This document shows positions 36,057-44,030 of a DNA stretch of 64,000 bases, one piece after another. A program made the position numbers and the translations under genes. Location: the NCBI GenBank assembly GCA_965200235.1, contig OZ241339.1:930001-994000 (forward strand), given 5' to 3'. The notes beneath the pieces are model-generated. The model was not told where the DNA came from and made no database searches. It saw nothing but the letters and a program-made list of their open reading frames with translations. The stretch comes from Azotimanducus chitobiosivorans. GTDB lineage: Bacteria; Pseudomonadota; Gammaproteobacteria; Pseudomonadales; Azotimanducaceae. Positions within the stretch are counted from its first letter, which is position 1. Every line of letters starts with the position of its first letter.

Positions 36057-36518
36057 ATGAATGCCAGACGCATCCTGCTCATCACCCTCAGCCTATGCCT
36101 CACACCCCTAGCCGCCCACGCGCAGCCTGCCTGCCTGCCTTCGGCCATTCCGGGCGAGTACCGCATCGACATGGGCAAGTACGACAACTGGAACGCCCAA
36201 GCTAATCACAGCCATTGTGATGTGGTCCGCGTGGATTGCAGCATCACTCACGACCACACTGTGGTCGGCGATGTCACGCGCTCCGCATCCGGTCTCACCG
36301 ACTTGAACACGTTGGTGCAGGGTCCCGGTGGACTGGGCTTCGAATGTCTAGAGAAGGCTGGCTTTCTGGCCTATCGGGGACAGATCGCCTTCAAGGGAGT
36401 CTTCGACGACGATTTGGGCTACCAAGGGCCGCTGATGCGGCATTTCCAGTCCGAGGCCAATGCGTGTTGGGACCACTACATCACCGTCCTCAATAACGCC
36501 AACCTCTGCCTACCGTAA
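36057..36518 (+). CDS. Small secreted cysteine-containing protein, unknown
   Basis: 153 residues from ATG 36057, which has GAGGAA 8 bp upstream; the frame opens at 36009, but the signal peptide MNARRILLITLSLCLTPLAAHA must be N-terminal. The predicted cut is after AHA. The mature protein of about 131 residues has six Cys (PACLPS, HCDVVRVDC, FECLEK, ACWDH, NLCLP) that may form three disulfides. Paired His/Asp residues (SHCDVV, HDHTVVGD) might bind metal. I recognise no family. It stands alone with long gaps on both sides (323 and 401 bp), which suggests acquisition or an orphan regulator-free gene. Confidence 0.65.
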   Translation: MNARRILLITLSLCLTPLAAHAQPACLPSAIPGEYRIDMGKYDNWNAQANHSHCDVVRVDCSITHDHTVVGDVTRSASGLTDLNTLVQGPGGLGFECLEKAGFLAYRGQIAFKGVFDDDLGYQGPLMRHFQSEANACWDHYITVLNNANLCLP

Positions 36519-36919
36519 ACCCCTTAGAAAAAAACGCTTGAATTTCGGGAGTGGGGCTGGGTATGTCAAAACTGCCAAAAACAGCCATCCGGCACCAAAC
36601 CCAAAGACTCTCAAAAGCCCAGAAGCCCGTATAGAAGGCGGGACATCCGGGAAATCGGATGGAGAGCCACTAGAAAGAAGGAGGAAGGACGATTGGAACG
36701 AAGAAAACACCGAAACGCACTATGATATCTGATCACAGCAATTTGTCAGAAAAAGACAATTAGAACATATACTTACATCATAAAGTTGTCAGCCTTGCCT
36801 CACTCTGACAGTGCCCAGTATGGAGTGCCCGGTATGGATGGTGTTTTAGAGACAAGACACAAGAGTGCCGTCTGACAACGCACCCATGTGTTGTCGAAGC
36901 CTGAAGCACCGTTAAAACT
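36519..36919 (+). other. Intergenic stretch before nhaC, AT-richer
   Basis: 401 bp with no convincing gene. It is richer in A than the rest of the window. It contains the putative promoter at 36743-36771 and a 14-bp tandem repeat at 36810-36837 (AGTGCCCAGTATGG then AGTGCCCGGTATGG). Confidence 0.5.
36743..36771 (+). promoter_or_regulatory. Putative sigma70 promoter for nhaC
   Basis: TTGTCA (36743-36748), 17 bp, then CATATA (36766-36771), in the most AT-rich part of the gap. It would leave a leader of about 140 nt before the TTG start of nhaC, containing the 14-bp tandem repeat. The match was found by eye only. Confidence 0.3.
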
Positions 36920-38278
36920 TTGACACCAGAACCCACTTGGATATCACTCCTGCCAGCAGCGGTCGCTGTGATCACGGCGCTGCTCACGCGGCGTCCCATT
37001 GAATCCCTCTTGGCGGGCGTGCTCGCTGGCCTGCTGTTGCTCGAACCTTGGTCCACGCCAGCTAACTTCTCGTCCATCCTGCTCGATGTGATGATGGATG
37101 AGACAGTCGCATGGGTAATCGTTGTCTGTGGCCTCATGGGAAGCCTCATCGTGCTCTTGCGAAAGGTCGGCGCTACCAACGCGTTCAGCCGGGTGCTCGC
37201 GGCGCGCGCAAAAGATGGCAAGAGCGCGCTCCTGTACACATGGTCGCTAGGATTGCTGATCTTCATTGACGATTACCTCAATGCCTTGGCTGTCGGGTCG
37301 GCCATGCGCAAAGTCACGGATAAATTCGGAGTGTCGCGAGAAAAGCTCGCCTATGTCGTGGACTCGACCGCTGCGCCAATTTGCCTGCTGATGCCAATCT
37401 CCACATGGGCAGTGTTTTTTGCAGGCGTGCTCGAAGCATCAGATGTGGCGGCGGCAGGGGAGGGGTTGTCGGTCTATATCAGCGCGATCCCCTACATGCT
37501 CTACCCATGGATCGCGGCGCTGATGGTGCCGCTGGTCGCCATCGGGCGCATGCCAGATCTCGGCATGATGAAACGCGCCGAGGCTGCCGCAGCAAAGATG
37601 GCTGCCGAGCCTCGCGTGTCCGCAGAGCAATCAGATGAAATTGAAATATCGACGACAAGCTCGCGCGTCTCGATCTATCATTTCTTGGTGCCAATCATCG
37701 CGCTTCTTGGCTTCAGCGCTTGGTTCGATCTCGATGTGCAAATCGGCGTGATTTTGGCGGTCGCGGTGACAGTTGTGCTCTACGGTGTGCAGCGGCTGAT
37801 GGCATGGGCAGAGATGTTCGATGCCGTGCTCGACGGCATCAAGATCATGGTGCCCGCGCTCACCATCGTCGTGGTCGCGTTCATGTTCAAAGAAGTCAAT
37901 GATCAACTCGGACTCGCTCCGTTTGTCATCGAAAACGTCACCCCGTACATGACGCCCGTCCTGCTGCCCGTGGTCGTGTTCACAACCATGGCGCTGATTT
38001 CTTTTGCCACCGGTTCAAGCTGGGGCGTGTTCGTGATCGCGATCCCGATTGTCTTGCCGCTCGCAGCCAATGTCGGCGTCAGCGAACCGCTCGCGATTGG
38101 CGCGCTCCTGTCGGCGAGCGCGTTTGGCAGTCACGCTTGCTTTTATTCGGACGCGACCGTGCTCTCGGCGCAAGGCAGTGGCTGCGGCGTCATGGAACAC
38201 GCGCTGACGCAAATTCCGTATGCGTTGATTGCGGCAGCTATCGCGGGGGCAGGATTGACGATGATTGCCGCCTTGTAA
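36920..38278 (+). CDS. nhaC: NhaC-type Na+/H+ antiporter
   Basis: 452 residues, about 11 membrane helices. The ion transporter superfamily signatures include LIFIDDYLNALAVGSAMR, VVDSTAAPICLLMPISTWAV, ISFATGSSWGVFVIAIPIVLP and SASAFGSHACFYSDATVLSA. Some members move malate/lactate with Na+, so antiport is inferred from family. The start is TTG 36920 (TPEPTWISLLPAAVAV); no ATG precedes the first helix. A polar loop near residues 220-255 breaks the two halves. Confidence 0.88.
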   Translation: MTPEPTWISLLPAAVAVITALLTRRPIESLLAGVLAGLLLLEPWSTPANFSSILLDVMMDETVAWVIVVCGLMGSLIVLLRKVGATNAFSRVLAARAKDGKSALLYTWSLGLLIFIDDYLNALAVGSAMRKVTDKFGVSREKLAYVVDSTAAPICLLMPISTWAVFFAGVLEASDVAAAGEGLSVYISAIPYMLYPWIAALMVPLVAIGRMPDLGMMKRAEAAAAKMAAEPRVSAEQSDEIEISTTSSRVSIYHFLVPIIALLGFSAWFDLDVQIGVILAVAVTVVLYGVQRLMAWAEMFDAVLDGIKIMVPALTIVVVAFMFKEVNDQLGLAPFVIENVTPYMTPVLLPVVVFTTMALISFATGSSWGVFVIAIPIVLPLAANVGVSEPLAIGALLSASAFGSHACFYSDATVLSAQGSGCGVMEHALTQIPYALIAAAIAGAGLTMIAAL

Positions 38279-38310
38279 AATTGGCAAGCGTGAATGGTAT
38301 GGTCAATCTC

Positions 38311-38870
38311 CTATGAGTCCTTTTGCGGCTCGGCGCCCCAACCAGTTCGCTGAAACAACGCATCCATATCAGCTTCGAGATTTGGAAGCACATCATGATG
38401 CACCACTTTCCTCGGCTCATGAAACTTCGATTCAACATAGTCGAAAAAAGAGGGGAGACCTAGCGACCATGGGCCTTCGTCATACCCTGTCATTGACCAA
38501 AGCAATCCAAGATGCTTGAAATGTGTTTGCGCTTCTTCAAAAGAAGGTACGGCTTCTTCTTGCTGCGGTGCATGTGCCAAACCCGACCGGATCGCCATTT
38601 TAATCAGCGTCAGATCAACCTGTTGACCAACCTTTTCCATTTGTCGCCAAAGATGCCCTAGCTGTCGGGCACACCCCGACAGGTTTTGCCCGTCAAGATT
38701 CGCCCACACTTCTTTGTAGCGCTCTTGAACCCGCTCCTCAAAACGAAGATCGATTTCACCTCCGACAGCAAAATCGGCGATGCCATTTGATTGGCTTGCT
38801 GCTTTTAGCGCTGATTGGCCGAGCACCTGCAGAAAATACGGGCTGCCTTTACAGAGGGGTAGCATGGCTT
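38311..38870 (-). pseudogene. 3' remnant of an ATPase gene, cut by MITE D2
   Basis: The open frame on the minus strand ends at 38311 (EADMDALFQRTGWGAEPQKDS). Its recognisable part starts at LEAMLPLCKGSPYFLQVLGQ, which resembles the end of the AAA/STAND ATPase domain (GxPYFLQ motif) and then about 170 helical residues. The MITE at 38875-39187 lies directly before LEAM, and the frame upstream runs through the MITE with no homology. The 110 bp beyond the MITE do not restore a P-loop, so the 5' end is lost. Confidence 0.6.
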
Positions 38871-38874
38871 CTAG

Positions 38875-39187
38875 TGTAGTGTCCCATAAATAAGTGTGGT
38901 TCAGAGTGGGCACAACCGCCGAGGGCAAGGCGCAGTCCGCAGGGAATATCGGGCATATTGCCAAGGGCTGCAACGGAGCCCTCAGCCAGAAGGCGCGAGG
39001 GGCACCCTCGCAAGAATGTCGGTCGGCGGTTGTGCTCACTCCCGAAGGGCGCGCAGCAGAAGGGCTGTGGCCCAATGCGGCGTGAGATAGCGTCCCTTGG
39101 TAACATGTCCAACATTCCCCTGCGTCAGCACCCAGCTACAGCCGTTCTGCTGCGCGCTGAATCCACACTTATTTATGGGACAGGACA
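38875..39187. repeat. MITE D second copy (313 bp)
   Basis: Bordered by CTAG (38871-38874, 39188-39191). The left half is almost identical to MITE D, including the core at 38925-38976 (GCAAGGCGCAGTCCGCAGGG). The right arm has drifted more. Terminal repeats: TGTAGTGTCCCATAAATAAG on the left, TGTCCTGTCCCATAAATAAG on the right. Confidence 0.85.
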
Positions 39188-39298
39188 CTAGCTTCGCCAC
39201 TGGTATCCCGACTTGTTGTCACCGTGGTTTGCTTTCTCGAAGCCATATATTTGGAAAGACCGCCTATAAAACTTTCCCGTGATGCGAGTTCGTCATTC

Positions 39299-40176
39299 CC
39301 TCAATCCCCTGTTAAGGCAGCAGAGTTGAGTTTCTTGGGGCGCGGTTCCTGTTGTTAAGTTCAAGGACGGCGGTTTCGATGCGCCCGCCCGCGGATTTCC
39401 GCTTCGGATACAGGCGTTTTCGGCCTGTTCTCCGGCTCGACGCGAAGACCAGCCCGCCGCCCCCGGTAGCGCCCGCCCGTTGCGCCAGGGCGCCCCCCGC
39501 GGGGCGTCACCCGAGCCGCACCGCGCACCAGTACAGCCAGTCCAGCCGGAAGTTGTTCTTCGCGAAGCGCAGCACTCACCGCCTGCCGGTGCGCACCAGC
39601 CTCTCCACCGTCCGCACCGCATGGCGCACCAGCGGCCGCAGCCCGTGCTTCCTCGCCGCCTTCGGTAGCAGCCCGTACTGCATCGCCACCAGCAGCAGCT
39701 GCGCCAGCTGCCCGCACGCGTAGAACGCCTGGTTCGCCCGGTATCCCCGGCACGGCGGGTGGTGCAGACCAAGCTCCACCAGCGGCCCCTTGAACGCGTT
39801 CTCCTGCCCCTGCTTCCCCCGGTGCCGCGGCGCCAGCTCCTTCAGCGGCAGGTCGTTCCGCGACACCAGGATCACCGTGTGCGCAGGGATCAGCACCTTC
39901 CGCCTCCCTTCCACCAGCTTGCGCACGACCACGTACCACTGCTCCTCCCAGCCCTGCGGACGGTGCAGCGAGAACGTCGCCTGCTCCCCCATCCCGATGT
40001 CCTCCCACGCCGACTCCGGCAGCCCTTCCAGCACCTCGAGCACCGACCCCCGCTTGCGGTCGTCCGTCAGGCTGATCGAGTAGTCCCACCCCCGTTCGCG
40101 GCAGAACTCGACCAGCTTCCCCCGGTAGTACGCGTTGTCCGCCCGCAGCCACACCGGCGTCCCTTCCGGCAGCAGC
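39299..40176 (-). mobile_element. IS1380-family IS, 5'-truncated by IS21 remnant
   Basis: The terminal repeat CCTCAATCCCCTGTTAAGG is at 39299-39317. The same end begins the elements at 45280, 46947 and 49771. Reading inward on the minus strand is the transposase remnant described below. The other end of the IS is missing, because an IS21 end starts at 40177. From 39188 to 39298 no gene is seen. Confidence 0.8.
39508..40176 (-). pseudogene. IS1380 transposase, 3' part
   Basis: The translated part covers the DDE core of IS1380 transposases: PVWLRADNAYYRGKLVEFCR and WDYSISLTDDRKR, then NDLPLKELAPRHRGKQGQEN and FKGPLVELGLHHPPC. The frame stops at 39576 after VRTGRR. The true ending FAKNNFRLDWLYWCAVRLG is in another frame about 39508-39570, so a frameshift is present besides the loss of the N-terminus at 40176. 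Confidence 0.8.
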
Positions 40177-40606
40177 TGTCAATGCCGGTTGAATAATATC
40201 CAAAAGTGCCGATTGAAAATTCCCCAGTTTGTGGCGCGGCCGGCCTCCTCGGCGTGGCTGGCCTCGGACGAGGTGCTCCACGACCGCATGAAGACCGCCG
40301 TGACCGGCACCGGCCCCGACGGCGGGCCGGTGTTCAACGCGGCGCTTGTCGACCTGCCGCGCCACCACGGCGCGGTGCCGCGCACCTGCCGGCCGTGCCG
40401 CCCGGAGACCAAGGGCAAGGTCGAGCGGCCGTTCAGCCACATCCGCCAGGACTTCCACCTCGGCCGGAGCTTCCGCGACCTCGACGACCTGAACGCCCAG
40501 TTCGCCGACTGGCTGGACACGGTGGCCAACGTGCGCGTCCACGGCACCACCGGGCGCGCCGGGCGTCTTGCGAAACAGAGTCTTGGACATGATCCCCCGC
40601 ACCGAG
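40177..40606 (+). mobile_element. IS21-family remnant with internal IstA fragment
   Basis: It begins TGTCAATGCCGGTTGAATAA, and a related block (GCCGATTGAAAATTCCCC) follows 30 bp later, like the multiple end repeats of IS21. About 40270-40600 encodes an IstA integrase piece: HDRMKTAVTG, VFNAALVDLPRHHG, RPETKGKVERPFSHIRQDF and SFRDLDDLNAQFADWLDTVA. The N-terminal two thirds of IstA and all of IstB are absent. It seems to have gone into the IS1380 transposase and then been deleted internally. Confidence 0.75.
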
Positions 40607-40792
40607 CCTGCAAAACCATGCGCATCATACTGTTTCCCTTCGGAAAGTCTGCGAACGCTTTATTTTCAAACCCCCGATGTCACTCACCTCGATGGCCTAG
40701 CGGGAATTGCTGCACAAGCTTCGCATCATTCAATCTCGCATTCCCTACGGGCAATCGCGCTACTATTGGCGTGAACTATCGTCGAAAAGCGA

Positions 40793-42103
40793 GTGAATCG
40801 ACTGGGACTCACGCACACGCTCCGTATTCCGGGACTGCTCCGCCACTTGCTTCACGGCAGGCTCGGTCAAGCATTCGCAGCGCTCTATCGCGCCAAGGGC
40901 CCGCAATTTCTATTCCAAGCGCCTTTCTCACGCAGGCCGCTGCTCGTGCTCATGGGCGTTGATTCCAACCTCTGGGCGGCCGAGCATAGCGACCGCTATT
41001 TGCGGCCTCTTTTTTCGCGTGCGCAGCAAGTCGGTGAGCGCCGCGCTCCAATGAATGAGGCGATGTTGAATGAAGCGCTCGCGCCTGTTCGCGCGGCTGC
41101 GCACCTCGCTGACAATCTTGAGACGTTGCTCGCGACAAGCTACAACGTCATGTCCGAGTGGCAAGTAGGCGATGTCTTGAATGCGGGCGAAGTGTGTCAG
41201 CGCCTTGCTGAGCGGCAGCTATGCACGCTCGGCCTCGGCGTGGAATCACTCGGCTGCATGAGCGAATTCGTTGCGCTTCGGCGCCGCGACCTCTTGACCG
41301 ACGGGTTGGGACTGCTGCCGAAGTCCATGCGTCGCTCGCCCTTCATCGAACGCAAGCGAAGACGGATTGACAGGGCGCTCCACGACTGCGTGTTTGGCGC
41401 GGGCGATGACCCTGCAAAATGGATCGCCGCGCTCTTGCAGGCCAATGCGGACCACCCGCACCTCTTACCCTTGATCGACCTGCCGCCACACTTGGAAGAG
41501 GTGCTGATGGCCGCGAAACGCCTCGGCGACCTACTGGCAATGTGCCTGTGCACACTCGCCTCGCACCCGGATTTGCACGAGCGCGTCAAGCAAGAGGCGG
41601 ATGCGATATTTTCAAGCCCCGCACCTGCGCCAAGCGCACTGGCTTCCGAACAGGTTGACATCACGCGGCGTGTGTACTTCGAGACGCTGCGCCTGTTCCC
41701 GCCGGTTCCGTTTGTCCTGCGCGAAGTCATGAATCCCGTGTCCATCGGCGGACGCGACCTGTCTGTTGGTGCCCGCGTGCTCACCGCCCAATGCACGCCG
41801 CATTATCTTGAAGAGGAGTTCAAGGACCCCGCCACCTTTGATATCGACCGCTTCACGGCGGACAGAGCGGAGCATCTGCGCCCCGGCGCCTTCGCACCCT
41901 TCGGGCTTGGCAGCCACGCTTGCCCGGCGAGCGACCAGAGCGAGCTCTATGTCCTCGCGAACCTCCTCGCCCTTGTTCACTACTTCAATTTCCAAGTCAC
42001 GCCTTCGTCCTACACGCTACGCCTGAAGATGCTGCCAACGAGCGCACCGGACAACCGCCTGCGTATCGTCATCACTCGCAAGCGCAACTCACTTCCAAGT
42101 TAA
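40793..42103 (+). CDS. Cytochrome P450-like protein with altered I-helix and haem loop
   Basis: 436 residues from GTG 40793. P450 marks: the K-helix ExxR in YFETLRLFPPVPFVLREV, the meander FKDPATFDIDRFTADRAEHL, and a haem loop FAPFGLGSHACPASDQSE with Cys377 as thiolate ligand. Two deviations stand out. The usual FxxGxRxCxG has His where Arg is normal and Ser two residues after the Cys. In the I helix, aligned by the CTLASHPDLHERV end, the AGxxT proton-relay motif is replaced by AAKRLG with no acid-Thr pair. There is no membrane anchor. Substrate unknown; no ferredoxin or reductase gene is adjacent. Confidence 0.82.
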   Translation: MNRLGLTHTLRIPGLLRHLLHGRLGQAFAALYRAKGPQFLFQAPFSRRPLLVLMGVDSNLWAAEHSDRYLRPLFSRAQQVGERRAPMNEAMLNEALAPVRAAAHLADNLETLLATSYNVMSEWQVGDVLNAGEVCQRLAERQLCTLGLGVESLGCMSEFVALRRRDLLTDGLGLLPKSMRRSPFIERKRRRIDRALHDCVFGAGDDPAKWIAALLQANADHPHLLPLIDLPPHLEEVLMAAKRLGDLLAMCLCTLASHPDLHERVKQEADAIFSSPAPAPSALASEQVDITRRVYFETLRLFPPVPFVLREVMNPVSIGGRDLSVGARVLTAQCTPHYLEEEFKDPATFDIDRFTADRAEHLRPGAFAPFGLGSHACPASDQSELYVLANLLALVHYFNFQVTPSSYTLRLKMLPTSAPDNRLRIVITRKRNSLPS

Positions 42104-42840
42104 CTCTCTCCGATATAGCGGCGCAGATAGTGACGTGCGGCGTACATGGGGCCTGTGTCGAGCACTGCCACCGTCACCTTGAACGCATAACCACTGCCAA
42201 GATAAATGAGAAATTGCGTGACGGTAATATCGCCCGCAAACAGTGCGACGCCGAACGTGAAGCTGCTGATCACCGCCGTGTCGATCAACTGACTCGACAT
42301 GGTGGAGAGGTTGTTCCTGAACCAGAGGTGCTTCTCGCCGGTAAAGCTCTTGATGAAATGGAAGATGCGCACGTCCCAGTATTGCGCAAACATGTAGGCG
42401 ACCATCGAGCCGATGACAATGCCAGAGGTGTTCTCGTAGAGAATCCGGAAGAGTTCGACCTCGCCTTCAAAGTAGGCGCCGTTGGCGAGGCGAATCGGCT
42501 CGGCGAGCGACAGCACCTGCCATGACGGCGGCTGCCCGTCCGCTGGCGAGGCCGCCATGCCGAGCCACATGACGGCAAGGATGAAGAAATTAAGGCCGAA
42601 CCCTGTGTACACCAGAAACGTCGCGCGCCGTCGTCCGTAGATCTCGCTAATCAGATCAGTGCAAAGGAACGTCAGCGGATATGGCAGCACGCCAATCGCA
42701 AGTTGCAGCGGACCGAACTGAATGAAGCGACTGATGCCGAGGACATTGAGGAGTGTCATGGCGCACAGGAACACGGCTGCGAGCACGATGAACACGCGCT
42801 CGCGCCGCTCGGTGTAGTCAATCGGCGCCTGATCGCTCAA
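42100..42840 (-). CDS. yhhQ: Queuosine-precursor transporter (YhhQ/VUT family)
   Basis: 246 residues with about six helices. FGPLQLAIGVLPYPLTFLCT followed by DLISEIYGRRRA is the family signature, and SSQLIDTAVISSFTFGVALF the second. YhhQ imports preQ0/preQ1. The start is taken as TTG 42840 (SDQAPIDYTERRERV), giving a TTGA overlap with the SDR stop; the frame opens at 42915 but that part overlaps SDR coding. It is third in a queD-SDR-yhhQ operon, which supports a link to pterin/deazapurine metabolism. Confidence 0.88.
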   Translation of the reverse strand: MSDQAPIDYTERRERVFIVLAAVFLCAMTLLNVLGISRFIQFGPLQLAIGVLPYPLTFLCTDLISEIYGRRRATFLVYTGFGLNFFILAVMWLGMAASPADGQPPSWQVLSLAEPIRLANGAYFEGEVELFRILYENTSGIVIGSMVAYMFAQYWDVRIFHFIKSFTGEKHLWFRNNLSTMSSQLIDTAVISSFTFGVALFAGDITVTQFLIYLGSGYAFKVTVAVLDTGPMYAARHYLRRYIGES

Positions 42841-43532
42841 CGCTGAATCTGACCGAGGTTGGCGTGCAGCACCGCGCCGTTCAAGGCGGGCTGCGCCGCG
42901 ACGAAGCGAATGCACTCGGCGATTTCTTGTGGTTCGACGAGCCGCCCGAAGGCATTGGCTTGAGCGACGCTTTGCAGTGCCTCCGCCGGCAAATGATCTC
43001 GCAGCATTTCTGTATCAGTGAAACCAGGGCACACGGCCGCTGTGTGAATGCCGGTATCGACAAGGTCCTGACAGGTGGCGCGCATCATGCCGAGCGTCGC
43101 ATGGCGCGTTGCGACGTAAGCAAACGAACCAGGCACGGCGATCTCGGAGAGGGTTGATCCCAAGTAGACGATGCTCGAGCCCGGCGCCATCTTCGGCACA
43201 AGGGCCAGATTGAGCGCTTGCGGCGCAAGCATGTTGATCTCGATGGCGCGTTTGAAGCGCTCTTCGGTCGCGTCCATCAGGCTACCACTCGCGAGCGTTC
43301 CGGCGTTGTGAACGAGGCAAATTTCCGATTCGTCCGGCAATTGACTCGCGACCGAATCGGCGGCGGCGCTCCGCGCTTCGCTGTTTGCGAGATCGCAGGC
43401 GATGTGACGCGCCTCGGCCAGCGGACAGTTGCGACGCGAGAGGGTGACGAGTGCATAGTCGTCCTGCAAGAACAGCCTCGCCGTCTCCAAGCCGATACCA
43501 GCGCTCGCGCCTGTAATGACCAGTGTTTTCAT
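42837..43532 (-). CDS. SDR-family oxidoreductase of the queD operon
   Basis: 231 residues from ATG 43532; the frame opens at 43598, but MKTLVITGASAGIGLETARL begins the Rossmann fold. NAD(P) motif TGxxxGIG and VHNAG are intact, and Ser is in LGSTLSE. The catalytic YxxxK reads YVATR: the lysine is an arginine. An SDR in this place resembles sepiapterin reductase or FolM/dihydromonapterin reductase, which act on products of PTPS-fold enzymes. That role is inferred from context. Both ends overlap neighbours by 4 bp (ATGA with queD, TTGA with yhhQ). Confidence 0.85.
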   Translation of the reverse strand: MKTLVITGASAGIGLETARLFLQDDYALVTLSRRNCPLAEARHIACDLANSEARSAAADSVASQLPDESEICLVHNAGTLASGSLMDATEERFKRAIEINMLAPQALNLALVPKMAPGSSIVYLGSTLSEIAVPGSFAYVATRHATLGMMRATCQDLVDTGIHTAAVCPGFTDTEMLRDHLPAEALQSVAQANAFGRLVEPQEIAECIRFVAAQPALNGAVLHANLGQIQR

Positions 43533-44023
43533 AATGCGCGCGTGGCCTCTGCCCAAATGCCTGGTGACGATGACACACCGATGGTGAGCGAAGAACACTT
43601 GGACATGGCCACTTCTTCCGAGGCGAGCAGCACATCAACAAGATACGCGGCCAAGGCTTCGAGGGTAATGTTCTGCACTGGCAGCAACCGAACATCCGAT
43701 GCGGGCAAGCTGAAGGTATCGCCATCGAATTTCATGACGACCTGACCGTCCGCCTCACACGCATCAAGCCACGGCGAATTTGCTGGCAAGAGTGTGAACT
43801 CATCAAGCGCTGCGCACAGATCTTTCAGCCGCTGCTTGAGTCCTGTGTAGTCGAAAGCAAGCCCTGTCCCGCCCACCTCGCATGTGACGCGACAACGCAC
43901 CGTGTAGTTGTGGCCGTGCAAGCGCTCGCGGCTGGTTGCCGAGAACAGCGTGAAGTGCGCCGCCGAGAAGTGGAACGACTCCTTGGCGAGTTCAAGGGTG
44001 GTGTCCCCAGTGTGCTCTATCAT
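43529..44023 (-). CDS. queD: 6-carboxytetrahydropterin synthase / PTPS-family protein
   Basis: 164 residues. Zinc ligands are seen in FHFSAAHFTLF and LHGHNYTVRCRV (HxH), and the catalytic Cys/Glu regions are altered: the usual C-x3-HGH Cys is replaced by SRERLHGH, with Ser four before. NITLEALAAYLVDVL is the Pterin-binding Glu region (PTxE in canonical forms, ITLE here). QueD makes carboxytetrahydropterin on the queuosine path; without the Cys it could be a PTPS-II/III-like or sepiapterin-directed enzyme. It is first in the operon and lies 7 bp from metK's stop on the same strand. Confidence 0.85.
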   Translation of the reverse strand: MIEHTGDTTLELAKESFHFSAAHFTLFSATSRERLHGHNYTVRCRVTCEVGGTGLAFDYTGLKQRLKDLCAALDEFTLLPANSPWLDACEADGQVVMKFDGDTFSLPASDVRLLPVQNITLEALAAYLVDVLLASEEVAMSKCSSLTIGVSSSPGIWAEATRAL

Positions 44024-44030
44024 TGCACCA

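Noticed and set aside
39361..40602. Long minus-strand open frame of 413 codons across the IS1380 and IS21 remnants
   Set aside because: It is Gly/Ala/Arg-rich, has no family motif, and reads the IS1380 and IstA genes in the wrong frame. GC-rich shadow.
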